This document shows, piece by piece, positions 1 to 5,954 of a DNA stretch of 10,915 nucleotides. Position numbers and translations under genes: made by a program. The notes below the pieces were generated by a model. It was not told where the DNA came from. It worked only from the letters and a program-made list of their open reading frames with translations, and ran no database searches. Numbering within the stretch: the stretch's first letter is position 1; every line of letters starts with the position of its first letter. Source of the stretch: Anaerolineae bacterium CG2_30_64_16 (GTDB lineage Bacteria > Chloroflexota > Anaerolineae > CG2-30-64-16); contig MNXL01000337.1 of the NCBI GenBank assembly GCA_001871755.1, positions 1 to 10,915 on the forward strand. The letters run 5' to 3'.

Positions 1-14
1 ATATCTACTAATAT

Positions 15-1022
15 CTACAACGCCTCGGCCTTGGCCTCGCTGTGAATGGCATCGAGGCGCACCGCCGCCAGATCGCTCTCGGTGATGCCGAAGTCCGCGT
101 TGAGCAGTTGCTCGACCGTGCGGATGAGCGTGATCGCGTCCAGCCCGTATTCGCGCATCAGGTAGGGCCGGCTCGCGCCGTGCAGGAAGACGTCGCGCAG
201 GCCGATCCGCACCAGCTTCTTGCCCACTCCGGCTTCGGCTATCACTTCGGCGACCGCTGTGCCCAGCCCGCCGAGGATGGTGTGATTCTCTATTGTGATC
301 ACACCGCATCGCGCCTGCGCGGCGGCTTCGAGAATGGCCGGATCGTCAAACGGCTTGAGTGTGGAGACGTGCATGTGCTGAATCGACACACCGCGCGCAC
401 GCAGGACATTGGTGGCGCGCAGCGCTTCTTCGGTGCAGATGCCTGACGAGAGCAGCGTGATGTCATTGCCCGCGCTCAATACGCGCGCCCGGCCGAGCTG
501 CAAGGGTTCGTCGGCGGCGAACAGGCGTGGAATCTCGCCGCGCAGCATCCGCACGTAGACCGGACCTTTCACTGGCTGAATTGCGTCGAGCAGGGTCTCC
601 ACCTCGGTCGCGTCGCCGACCTCGACGACGGTCATGTTCGGCAAGGCGCGCATCACAGCGATATCTTCAATTGCTTGATGCGTCGCGCCACCGGGCGTCG
701 TCACGCCGGGCAGGAAGCCGAACAGCCGCGCGGGCAGATTGGGGTACGCGATCGAGTCGGCGATCTGATCGTACGCGCGCCGATAGATGAACACGGCGAA
801 GGTATGAATGAACGGATAGAAGCCCTCGCGCGCCAGCCCCCCGGCGAAACTCATCATATTCTGCTCGGCCATGCCCATCGAGAAGAAGCGATCGGGGTAA
901 GCCTCACGGAAGAGATCGATTTCGGTGGAGCCGGTCAGGTCGGCGGACAGCACGATCACGTCAGGCTTGTCTTTGGCCCACTCGACCAGTTTCCGGGCAT
1001 GAACGCGAGAAAGAATCTCCAT
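15..1022 (-). CDS. Transketolase, C-terminal subunit (split enzyme)
   Basis: This is the pyrimidine-binding and C-terminal half of a thiamine-diphosphate transketolase (335 aa), expected to work as a cytosolic heteromer with the N-terminal subunit encoded just upstream. Visible hallmarks are MGMAEQN around residues 49-55, whose E53 matches the catalytic glutamate that activates the cofactor; RRAYDQI near 81-87; and GGATHQAIEDIAVMRALPN at 111-129, a close match to the family's THQ-ED-RaiPN signature. The length is normal for a stand-alone C subunit. I chose the ATG at 1022 because GAGG lies 6 nt before it. A TTG at 1034 overlaps the upstream stop codon (TTGA) and would add four residues, but has no clear ribosome-binding site. 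The gene is last in the visible operon and only 14 bases follow its TAG, so any further downstream gene lies outside the window. The subunit assignment is firm; the sugar phosphates used are unknown. Confidence 0.9.
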   Translation of the reverse strand: MEILSRVHARKLVEWAKDKPDVIVLSADLTGSTEIDLFREAYPDRFFSMGMAEQNMMSFAGGLAREGFYPFIHTFAVFIYRRAYDQIADSIAYPNLPARLFGFLPGVTTPGGATHQAIEDIAVMRALPNMTVVEVGDATEVETLLDAIQPVKGPVYVRMLRGEIPRLFAADEPLQLGRARVLSAGNDITLLSSGICTEEALRATNVLRARGVSIQHMHVSTLKPFDDPAILEAAAQARCGVITIENHTILGGLGTAVAEVIAEAGVGKKLVRIGLRDVFLHGASRPYLMREYGLDAITLIRTVEQLLNADFGITESDLAAVRLDAIHSEAKAEAL

Positions 1023-1030
1023 GCTGGCCC

Positions 1031-1951
1031 TCAATTCATCGCCGCCAGATACGACGCAAAGGTCTGACGCTCGTCTTCACTCTTGAAGCGCACGTAGTGC
1101 AGTTTGGGGCGGCGGCTTTCCAGCAGCGGCAGACCGGCGCAGGCATTCGTATAAGCCAGAATGAACAGCGGTCGGCCATCCGGCGGCAGTTCGGTGGGCG
1201 CGGCCAGCGCATCAGGATCGTGCCCAGCGACTTGAAAGACGCGCGCGCCGAACGCTTCCAGCCGGCTCGTCAACGGCTCGATGTTCATTACCTCGGTCAT
1301 CTTGCCGTCGCACTGCTGGCCGTTCACATCGACGTACACGCCGACGGTATCCAGCCTGTAGAATGAGAGCGCCTGCACCGCCTCCCACGTTTGCCCCGAC
1401 TGAAATTCGCCGTCCGACATGAACACCCAGTTGCGGCCCGTCTCGCCGCGCAACCGCCGCGCCAGCGCGCTGCCCCCGGCCTGACTGAGCGTCTGGCCGA
1501 GCGAGCCGCCGGTCACTTCGAGGCCAGGCGAATGCTCCGCGCCGATCATCTCGACCGTGCTGCCGTCCTGATTGAACTGCGCCAGCCCTTCCGGCGCCAT
1601 GCGCCCGACTTCGATCAGCGCTGCGTACAGCGCCAGCGCGTAATGCACGGCGGACAGGAAGAATCGATCCAGATCGGGCGCGTGTGGGCCGTTGTAGCCC
1701 GCACCGGTGAAGGCGGCGGAGTTGTGCTGACTCGGAACACCAGGGAAGGGTGGCGGAACTTTCGGGGCAATGCTGGGCCCCAGTCTCATCACTTTCACGT
1801 ACAGCGTCGCCAGCGTCTCCGCCGACGAGCACGCCTGGCTCAGGTAGCCGCCGTTCTGAGTGATGGTATGCTCCAGCACGCGGCGGCGAATGCCTTGCGC
1901 CACGCGCCGCACTTCATCTTGCCAGTGACCATTCTCGTGCGTCATCGTCAT
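1031..1951 (-). CDS. Transketolase, N-terminal subunit (divergent)
   Basis: This is the thiamine-diphosphate-binding half of a split transketolase (306 aa). Recognisable elements are NGGYLSQACSSAETLATLY (33-51), DRFFLSAVHYALALYAAL (95-112), GLEVTGGSLGQTLSQAGG (143-160), SDGEFQSGQTWEA (179-191) and VDVNGQQCDG (207-216). The last two correspond to the cofactor and Mg-binding GDGE...N segment. Several normally strict positions are changed: GDGE reads SDGE, SKGH reads SAVH, and the usual KG(x)G step after the last strand reads TNACAG. The Asp of SDGE and the Asn of DVN are kept, so cofactor binding looks possible. AGGAG lies 8 nt before the chosen ATG. The gap from the kinase stop codon is 21 nt, and the stop overlaps the region of the partner's start, implying co-translation. 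The divergence suggests a subfamily with its own substrate rather than housekeeping transketolase. Confidence 0.88.
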   Translation of the reverse strand: MTMTHENGHWQDEVRRVAQGIRRRVLEHTITQNGGYLSQACSSAETLATLYVKVMRLGPSIAPKVPPPFPGVPSQHNSAAFTGAGYNGPHAPDLDRFFLSAVHYALALYAALIEVGRMAPEGLAQFNQDGSTVEMIGAEHSPGLEVTGGSLGQTLSQAGGSALARRLRGETGRNWVFMSDGEFQSGQTWEAVQALSFYRLDTVGVYVDVNGQQCDGKMTEVMNIEPLTSRLEAFGARVFQVAGHDPDALAAPTELPPDGRPLFILAYTNACAGLPLLESRRPKLHYVRFKSEDERQTFASYLAAMN

Positions 1952-1972
1952 TCAGAGCGCTCCTGTAGTGTC

Positions 1973-2944
1973 TCACGTCGTCACCTTATGTGCCGCGCGA
2001 TGCGCTTTGGCCTTCTCCATGATCTCGGCCAGACTCTCCTCCCATACGTCGCGCGTCGTGTCCAGCAGGTAGGCCTGATACGCCGCGCGTTCCCCGGCAT
2101 TCGGGGTGTGGGCATAGTGCGTGAGGTAGTTGAGCACCAGATGGGCCAGCACGTTGCCGATGTCGTAGCCCATCGGGCCGTAGAAGGCAAATTCGGAGTC
2201 GATCACTTTGGTCTCGGTCTCATTGACCATGATGCTGCCGGTATGCAGATCGCCATGCACCAGCGCCTGGGCATGAGCGATGTAGGTTTCCTTGACCTCG
2301 GCGATCGCGATCTTCAGCGGCGCATTGGCGCGGGTGGCCCTGACTTCCGCATCAAACTTGGGATTCCACTTGTTTTCCGGCGAGGTCTTGTAGGGATTGG
2401 TGTAAACGAAGTCCTCTTGAATCTTGCACAGAGCAGGATTGATGTATTTGGCCTGCAGCGCTTTCTTCGCCGGGCCGGTCAGGTACAGATCGGAGGTGAA
2501 GAACAGGGTGCGGGCCAGAAAGGTGGAGATATGATCGACGAAGTTCGGAAAGACCTGGCGGGCGACGAGCGGCTTGCGCATGATCTGATGGTGGCCCAGG
2601 TATTCCATCGTCAGCGCCGACATCTCATCGTTATAGTCGTACACTTCGGGGGCGAGACCGGGCGCGAGCTGGTTGTACTGCATGAGCGACTGCGCCTCGA
2701 AGCGCACGCGCTCGCGCGTCAGCGGCCACGATTCTCCGGCCACGCGCAGGTAGGGCAGCGCCTGCTTGACGACGGCCGAGCGATCCGGGTAGTTGGCGCA
2801 GCGGATGATGAAGACCAGGTTCAGATTGCCGTCGCCCACTTCGCTGGCGGAGAGGTTGGCGTCTTGCGGAAAGATGTGCTGCATCGGCGCGCGGTTCTTC
2901 ACGTAGTCAATCACAGTCTGCTCGTCGAGAGGTTGGTAAGCCAT
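1973..2944 (-). CDS. mtnK: MtnK-type S-methyl-5-thioribose kinase-like protein, C-terminally short
   Basis: This is a protein-kinase-fold small-molecule kinase that aligns by eye with 5-methylthioribose kinase, which phosphorylates the anomeric C1 hydroxyl of the sugar with ATP. Motifs are VGDGNLNLVF (36-45), the ATP-site lysine in KQALPY (60-65), GESWPLTRERVRFEAQSL (70-87), HGDLHTGSI (230-238) with catalytic D232, and IDSEFAFYGPMGYDIG (248-263) with metal-binding D249 and E251. The common form is DPEFAFYG. The protein has 323 residues, whereas the Bacillus and Klebsiella enzymes have about 397-399. What is missing is the last 70-75 residues, including the segment that in known enzymes carries a conserved twin-arginine motif. 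The stop lies 21 nt before the next gene, so the lost part cannot be in another frame. The start is ATG 2944, with AGAGG in the end of mtnA. It may be a functional short variant, a deletion product, or a kinase for a related sugar. Confidence 0.8.
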   Translation of the reverse strand: MAYQPLDEQTVIDYVKNRAPMQHIFPQDANLSASEVGDGNLNLVFIIRCANYPDRSAVVKQALPYLRVAGESWPLTRERVRFEAQSLMQYNQLAPGLAPEVYDYNDEMSALTMEYLGHHQIMRKPLVARQVFPNFVDHISTFLARTLFFTSDLYLTGPAKKALQAKYINPALCKIQEDFVYTNPYKTSPENKWNPKFDAEVRATRANAPLKIAIAEVKETYIAHAQALVHGDLHTGSIMVNETETKVIDSEFAFYGPMGYDIGNVLAHLVLNYLTHYAHTPNAGERAAYQAYLLDTTRDVWEESLAEIMEKAKAHRAAHKVTT

Positions 2945-2946
2945 CG

Positions 2947-4062
2947 TTACCTCTTTTCTGGATAGAGTGCCAGGATGCCCTCTGCAGATGCCGGGCAGAT
3001 GCCGCGCTCCGTGATCAGGCCGGTCACCAGGCGAGCCGGCGTCACATCGAAACCGTAGTTGGCGGCCGGGCTGCCTTCCGGCGTCAGCAAGATAGTCTTG
3101 ATCTCGCCGTCGAGCCAGCCGTCAATATATTTCACCTCAGCCGCGCCGCGCTGTTCGACCGGGATTTCTTTTATTCCATCGCGCATCTCCCAGTCGAAGG
3201 TTGACGAGGGCAGAGCCGTATAAAAGGGAATGTGGTTGTCATGCGCGGCCAGCGCCTTCAGATAGGTACCGATTTTGTTGGCGACATCCCCGGTGTAGGT
3301 CACGCGATCCGCGCCGGTAATCACCATGTCGACCAGGCCGTGCTGCATCAGATGACCGCCGACATTGTCGGCGATGACGGTATGGGGCACGCCGTGCTGG
3401 CCCAGTTCCCAGGCCGTCAGCCGCGCGCCCTGATTGCGCGGGCGCGTCTCGTCCACCCAGACGTGAACCTTGAGGCCGCGATCGTGCGCGGCGTAGATCG
3501 GCGCGGTGGCTGTGCCGTAGTCCACAAAGGCCAGCCAGCCCGCGTTGCAGTGCGTCAGAATGTTGACGGGCGCGCCGTTCTTGAGCCGGCTGATCTCCTC
3601 GATGATTGCCAGGCCGTGCTCACCGATGCGGCGGCAAAACTCGGCGTCCTCGTCGGCGATAGCTTGAGCCGTGTCGTAAGCGGCCTGCGCTTTGGCTTCC
3701 AAATCGTCTTCCGCCGAGCGGATCGCTGCGATCTGCCGGCGCACCGCCCACCCCAGGTTCACGGCGGTGGGGCGAGTGGCCTTCAGCGTTTCGCCCGCGG
3801 CGAGAATGGCGCGCATGAAGGCTTCCGCCGAATGGCGCGGCGCATTCAGCGCGGCGAGATACATGCCGTAGCCGGCCGCGGCCCCGATCAAACCGGCGCC
3901 CCGCAGACGCATCTCCTGGATCGCGCGCGCCATCTGCTCGACTGAAGAAACATCCTCGATCACGAGTTGATAAGGCAGGTAACGCTGATCGATGATCTGT
4001 ACCACGTGCGAGTCGCGGTCGTTAATCCAAATCGTTCGGTAATGCTGGCCGTTCGCTTTCAT
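2947..4062 (-). CDS. mtnA: MtnA-type methylthioribose-1-phosphate isomerase-like protein
   Basis: This is an aldose-1-phosphate to ketose-1-phosphate isomerase of the MtnA/eIF2B-like family (371 aa, normal length is about 350). In the classical pathway it converts 5-methylthioribose-1-phosphate to 5-methylthioribulose-1-phosphate, and the same fold also handles 5-deoxyribose-1-phosphate. The two catalytic residues are visible: C172 in NILTHCNAG (167-175) and D252 in ITGADRV (248-254), followed by the family signature TGDVANKIGTY (257-267). The phosphate-region motif usually written RGAPAIG reads RGAGLIG here (54-60), and the family's alanine-rich stretch follows. AAGGAG lies 9 nt before the ATG. 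The TAA is followed after two bases by the kinase start, so mtnA and mtnK are very likely co-translated. Kinase plus isomerase adjacency supports a shared sugar-1-phosphate route. The changed motif and the transketolase neighbours leave the true substrate uncertain. Confidence 0.87.
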   Translation of the reverse strand: MKANGQHYRTIWINDRDSHVVQIIDQRYLPYQLVIEDVSSVEQMARAIQEMRLRGAGLIGAAAGYGMYLAALNAPRHSAEAFMRAILAAGETLKATRPTAVNLGWAVRRQIAAIRSAEDDLEAKAQAAYDTAQAIADEDAEFCRRIGEHGLAIIEEISRLKNGAPVNILTHCNAGWLAFVDYGTATAPIYAAHDRGLKVHVWVDETRPRNQGARLTAWELGQHGVPHTVIADNVGGHLMQHGLVDMVITGADRVTYTGDVANKIGTYLKALAAHDNHIPFYTALPSSTFDWEMRDGIKEIPVEQRGAAEVKYIDGWLDGEIKTILLTPEGSPAANYGFDVTPARLVTGLITERGICPASAEGILALYPEKR

Positions 4063-4095
4063 GATCAGCCACTCCTTGTGCGGGGCGAAGCTGCT

Positions 4096-4995
4096 TCAAA
4101 TCGTTTTCGGCAAGATGGCATCCCAAATGCGGCGCTCATTGCGAATGGTCTGTTCCACGTTCTGCAGCGATAGAGCCACATACAGCGCATCGATAATGGT
4201 GATCTGGGCGATGCGCGAGGCGATCACCTCGGCCCGCGTTTCGTTCGAGACGCTCAACAACGTGACATCGGCATGCTTCGTAATCGGCGACTGAGCGTTG
4301 CCGGTAATCACAACGGTGCTGGCGCCATTCCGCCTGGCTTCCTCCATTGTCAGGACCGGGTCGTTCGAAGCGCCGGACTGCGAAATACCCACGACCACGT
4401 CGCCCGGGCCAACCAGGGCGACCTCCATCAACTGCAAATAGGAGTCGGTCTGCGCTCGGCAGCTCAGCCCCAATCGGAACAGCTTGTTATACATGTCCTG
4501 AACGATTGGCGCCGAAGTGCCCACGCCGATGATCAAGATGAACTTCGCGCCCGCCAACAGATCAACCGCCTGGGCGAGCGCGCGGGTGTCCATCACTTCC
4601 AACGTGTCGGTGAGAGCCTGCATATTCGCCATGAACACTTTACGAACGATCGTCGCCACATCGTCGTCTTCGGTGATCGCGTCGTGGATGGTCTGAGTGG
4701 GTTTGGCCAGGTCGCGGGCGATGGACAGTTTGAGGTCCATGAAACCTCGAAAGCCCGCACTGCGGCAAAAACGCAAAACCGTCGTGTCGCTTACGGCGCA
4801 TTCATCGGCGATCTGCGCCATGGAGAGGTGAATCACTTTATCGGGGTGCTGAAGTATCCAATCAGCTACCCGACCCTCAGCGTTAGCCAGTTGGGGCAAC
4901 TGGCTGCGTACCTTAGATAGTGAGTCTACGCTAGATAGTGAGGCTACATTCGACAGGGTCTTACCTGCGGCTGTCTCTGCCTGCCCGCCACTCAT
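4096..4995 (-). CDS. MurR/RpiR-family transcriptional regulator (HTH plus SIS)
   Basis: This is a DNA-binding regulator (299 aa) with an N-terminal RpiR-type helix-turn-helix around residues 55-90, seen as LSMAQIADECAVSDTTVLRF followed by CRSAGFRGF. A C-terminal sugar-isomerase (SIS) domain begins near 150 (FILIIGVGTSAPI) and contains GDVVVGISQSGASNDPVL near 200. SIS domains in this family bind phosphosugars, so it probably senses an intermediate of the pathway encoded next to it. It is first in the operon, 33 nt before mtnA, consistent with autoregulation. I chose ATG 4995 because GAGG is placed 5 nt upstream; a GTG at 5001 would add two residues but lacks a ribosome-binding site. Ahead of the HTH is an unusual serine-rich segment containing a duplicated 18-bp unit and AT-richer codons than the rest of the gene. 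Whether it represses or activates cannot be seen. Confidence 0.9.
   Translation of the reverse strand: MSGGQAETAAGKTLSNVASLSSVDSLSKVRSQLPQLANAEGRVADWILQHPDKVIHLSMAQIADECAVSDTTVLRFCRSAGFRGFMDLKLSIARDLAKPTQTIHDAITEDDDVATIVRKVFMANMQALTDTLEVMDTRALAQAVDLLAGAKFILIIGVGTSAPIVQDMYNKLFRLGLSCRAQTDSYLQLMEVALVGPGDVVVGISQSGASNDPVLTMEEARRNGASTVVITGNAQSPITKHADVTLLSVSNETRAEVIASRIAQITIIDALYVALSLQNVEQTIRNERRIWDAILPKTI
4914..4949. repeat. Two-copy 18-bp tandem repeat inside the rpiR-type gene
   Basis: TAGATAGTGAGTCTACGC is followed directly by TAGATAGTGAGGCTACAT, 15 of 18 positions identical. On the coding strand the unit is six codons, giving the peptide pattern xVxSLS twice within the N-terminal extension of the regulator, and the start of a third (KV) follows. 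In-frame length suggests tolerated duplication. The composition is more AT-rich than the surrounding coding sequence. Confidence 0.8.
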
Positions 4996-5041
4996 ACCCA
5001 CCTCGGTAAGCTTGTGGTGTCACGATGACAGATATAATTTG

Positions 5042-5057
5042 GTAGTGGTACTGCTAC
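5042..5057. promoter_or_regulatory. Possible operator palindrome at the transcription start
   Basis: GTAGTGGTACTGCTAC reads nearly the same on both strands, with 12 of 16 positions symmetric about a central GTAC. It sits directly downstream of the -10 box, where a bound protein would block initiation. The adjacent RpiR-type regulator is the obvious candidate ligand. This is inference from symmetry and position only; I know no consensus for this regulator. Confidence 0.4.
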
Positions 5058-5086
5058 AGTATCCCATACTTTCCCCAATTTGTCAA
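5058..5086 (-). promoter_or_regulatory. Sigma70-like promoter of the rpiR-mtnA-mtnK-transketolase operon
   Basis: On the minus strand a perfect -35 hexamer TTGACA (5086-5081) is separated by exactly 17 bp from GATACT (5063-5058), which matches the -10 consensus at four of six positions. Transcription would start near 5050, leaving a leader of about 55 nt before the ATG at 4995. The position and orientation fit the first gene of the operon. No competing promoter of similar quality was seen between the operon genes. Confidence 0.7.
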
Positions 5087-5100
5087 GCCCTCCGCCGCGC

Positions 5101-5259
5101 TGTCACTCTGAGCGGGTCGGCCACGCAAAGTCCGCCGCGGCGCGATTCCAGCGAAGAGTCTCGGCATGGCCAGGGGATTCCCTTCGATTTCACTCAGGAC
5201 ATGCTTCGCTGGATTCTCGCCGTCGCGGGAGTATCGGGCCCAACCCGCTCAGAATGACA
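5101..5259. repeat. 159-bp inverted-repeat (MITE/REP-like) element
   Basis: The left end TGTCACTCTGAGCGGGT (5101-5117) and the right end ACCCGCTCAGAATGACA (5243-5259) are inverted copies with one mismatch in 17. An inner pair, CCAGCGAAG (5148-5156) and CTTCGCTGG (5204-5212), also pairs, so the element can fold back over most of its length. The end motif TCATTCTGAGCG is one I associate with dispersed non-coding repeats in many environmental bacterial genomes. There is no transposase, and no clear target-site duplication was recognised. Confidence 0.7.
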
Positions 5260-5269
5260 AGCAACAGGT

Positions 5270-5310
5270 AGTGAGTTTTGCGCTATTGTGAAAGTGAGTT
5301 TTGCGCTATT
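5270..5310. repeat. Two 18-bp direct repeats, 23-bp period
   Basis: AGTGAGTTTTGCGCTATT occurs at 5270-5287 and, without mismatch, at 5293-5310, with five bases between. The units are not palindromic. They lie between two foldback elements and far upstream of the operon promoter, so they could be remnants of a larger repeat, a transposon end, or a protein-binding pair. No function can be read from the sequence. Confidence 0.75.
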
Positions 5311-5359
5311 ATAGTATTACCCTGCAACATTCGCGTTGATCGCGAGAATCTTTGACAGC

Positions 5360-5457
5360 GTCATTGCGAGCGGTTTTTGCGAAGCAATCCCTCATTGCCG
5401 CAATCTCCTGGACGTGACAGAGATTGCTTCGTCGCAAACAACGCTCCTCGCAATGAC
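5360..5457. repeat. 98-bp inverted-repeat element of the GTCATTGCGAG type
   Basis: The ends are GTCATTGCGAG (5360-5370) and CTCGCAATGAC (5447-5457, allowing the preceding GCTC), exact inverted copies over 11 bases. Inner segments containing GAAGCAATC and GATTGCTTC also pair. This end motif is a dispersed foldback repeat that I recall from many unrelated bacterial genomes. It lies between the hepT remnant and the other repeats and could form a stable RNA hairpin, so it may serve as a terminator by chance. Confidence 0.7.
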
Positions 5458-5486
5458 AGCCCTTTGGTTGCGGCAGGAGCCGCGCT

Positions 5487-5576
5487 ATGAGAAGCGACCG
5501 CGAACGGTTGCTGGACATACTGGAAGCTATCGAGAAGATCGAGCGTCATGTCGGCCACGATTCGTCACCCTCCTGA
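5487..5576 (+). pseudogene. HepT (DUF86) toxin gene remnant, 5' end only
   Basis: Reading rightwards from ATG 5487, with AGGAG 7 nt upstream (5475-5479), the 29 codons give MRSDRERLLDILEAIEKIER followed by HVGHDSSPS and a stop. The first 20-25 residues match the typical start of HepT-family proteins, the RNase toxin of the HepT/MNT toxin-antitoxin pair; full-length members have about 110-140 residues. Beyond HVGHD the similarity stops abruptly and the frame closes at TGA 5574-5576, overlapping tail to tail the end of the metallopeptidase gene. No MNT nucleotidyltransferase partner is seen on either side. It is best read as the stub left by a deletion or recombination at this boundary, and cannot make an active toxin. 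Confidence 0.7.
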
Positions 5577-5954
5577 AGGGATATGCCCCCCGCCTTCATT
5601 CAAGCTACGCTCCCGCTCCTCCCAATCCGGCAGATACGCGGCCATGAAGCTCTTGAACACCTTGCCGTGGTTTGGTGCGAGCAGGTGCACCAACTCGTGC
5701 ACGATGACGTACTCGCCGGTTGCCCGCGGCAGGGCGAGCAGGTCGCTGTTCAGCGTCAGGCGGCCGGCTGTGGACATGGACGCCCACTTTGTCGTCATGG
5801 GCCGGATGTGCACCTCCCGCAGCCGCACACCGATGCGGGTGGCCCAATGGCGGGCTGCCCAGCGCAGGTCTTCGGCGTCGAGCCAGGTAGGGGCAACCCC
5901 TTGCGGTTGCCCGCCGTGGGCAGGCGCGAGACCTGCCCCTACCTGCCCGCTCAT
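5565..5954 (-). CDS. YgjP/SprT-like zinc metallopeptidase domain protein (COG1451/M48-type)
   Basis: This is a short metallopeptidase-like protein (129 aa). It contains KWASMSTAGRLTLN (56-69) and the zinc motif HELVHLLAPNH (86-96), with H86, H90 and H96 as expected ligands and E87 as the catalytic base. Small proteins of this type often sit immediately after hsdR in type I restriction loci, as here; their role there is not established. The ATG overlaps the hsdR stop as ATGA. Residues 4-23, rich in Gly, Ala and Pro, are encoded by a foldback repeat inserted directly after the start, so the native protein probably begins around LDAEDLRW (25 on). The last 12 residues (NEGGGHIPSGG region) run into the hepT remnant and may also be non-native. 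Classical YgjP proteins are longer (about 230 aa); this matches a short stand-alone form I recall from such loci. Confidence 0.82.
   Translation of the reverse strand: MSGQVGAGLAPAHGGQPQGVAPTWLDAEDLRWAARHWATRIGVRLREVHIRPMTTKWASMSTAGRLTLNSDLLALPRATGEYVIVHELVHLLAPNHGKVFKSFMAAYLPDWEERERSLNEGGGHIPSGG
5884..5945. repeat. 62-bp double-hairpin repeat inside the start of the metallopeptidase gene
   Basis: The ends CAGGTAGGGGCA (5884-5895) and TGCCCCTACCTG (5934-5945) are perfect 12-base inverted repeats. Inside are two smaller hairpins, GCAACC/GGTTGC and GGGCAGG/CCTGCCC. The GTAGGGGC-type end is a dispersed repeat style I associate with Chloroflexota genomes. It lies from about 6 nt after the metallopeptidase ATG and is translated in frame. 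Confidence 0.8.

Larger units (their letters stand above)
4996..5486. other. Intergenic spacer packed with repeats
   Basis: No intact gene is seen in these 491 bases on either strand. They hold the leader and promoter of the regulator operon (about 5000-5090), an inverted-repeat element (5101-5259), a pair of 18-bp direct repeats (5270-5310) and a second inverted-repeat element (5360-5457). Short open frames here are made of repeat sequence, lack ribosome-binding sites and resemble no protein I know. The stretch 5311-5359 shows nothing I can name. Confidence 0.7.

Noticed and set aside
1..18. Short direct repeat ATATCTAC at the window edge
   Set aside because: Two 8-base copies two bases apart are too short to interpret, and the second overlaps the transketolase stop codon.
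1391..2965. Long plus-strand open frame opposite the kinase and transketolase genes
   Set aside because: It spans two convincing minus-strand genes and their junction, lacks family motifs, and is explained by high third-position GC.
5033..5038. Perfect TATAAT on the plus strand
   Set aside because: No -35 hexamer at usable spacing (GCTTGT at 17 bp) and no plus-strand gene downstream except the distant hepT remnant.
5080..5271. Short plus-strand open frames in the spacer
   Set aside because: They consist of the inverted-repeat element sequence and have no ribosome-binding site or protein resemblance.
5101..5457. CRISPR array
   Set aside because: The repeats are inverted foldbacks of different families, not regularly spaced direct repeats, and no cas genes are present.
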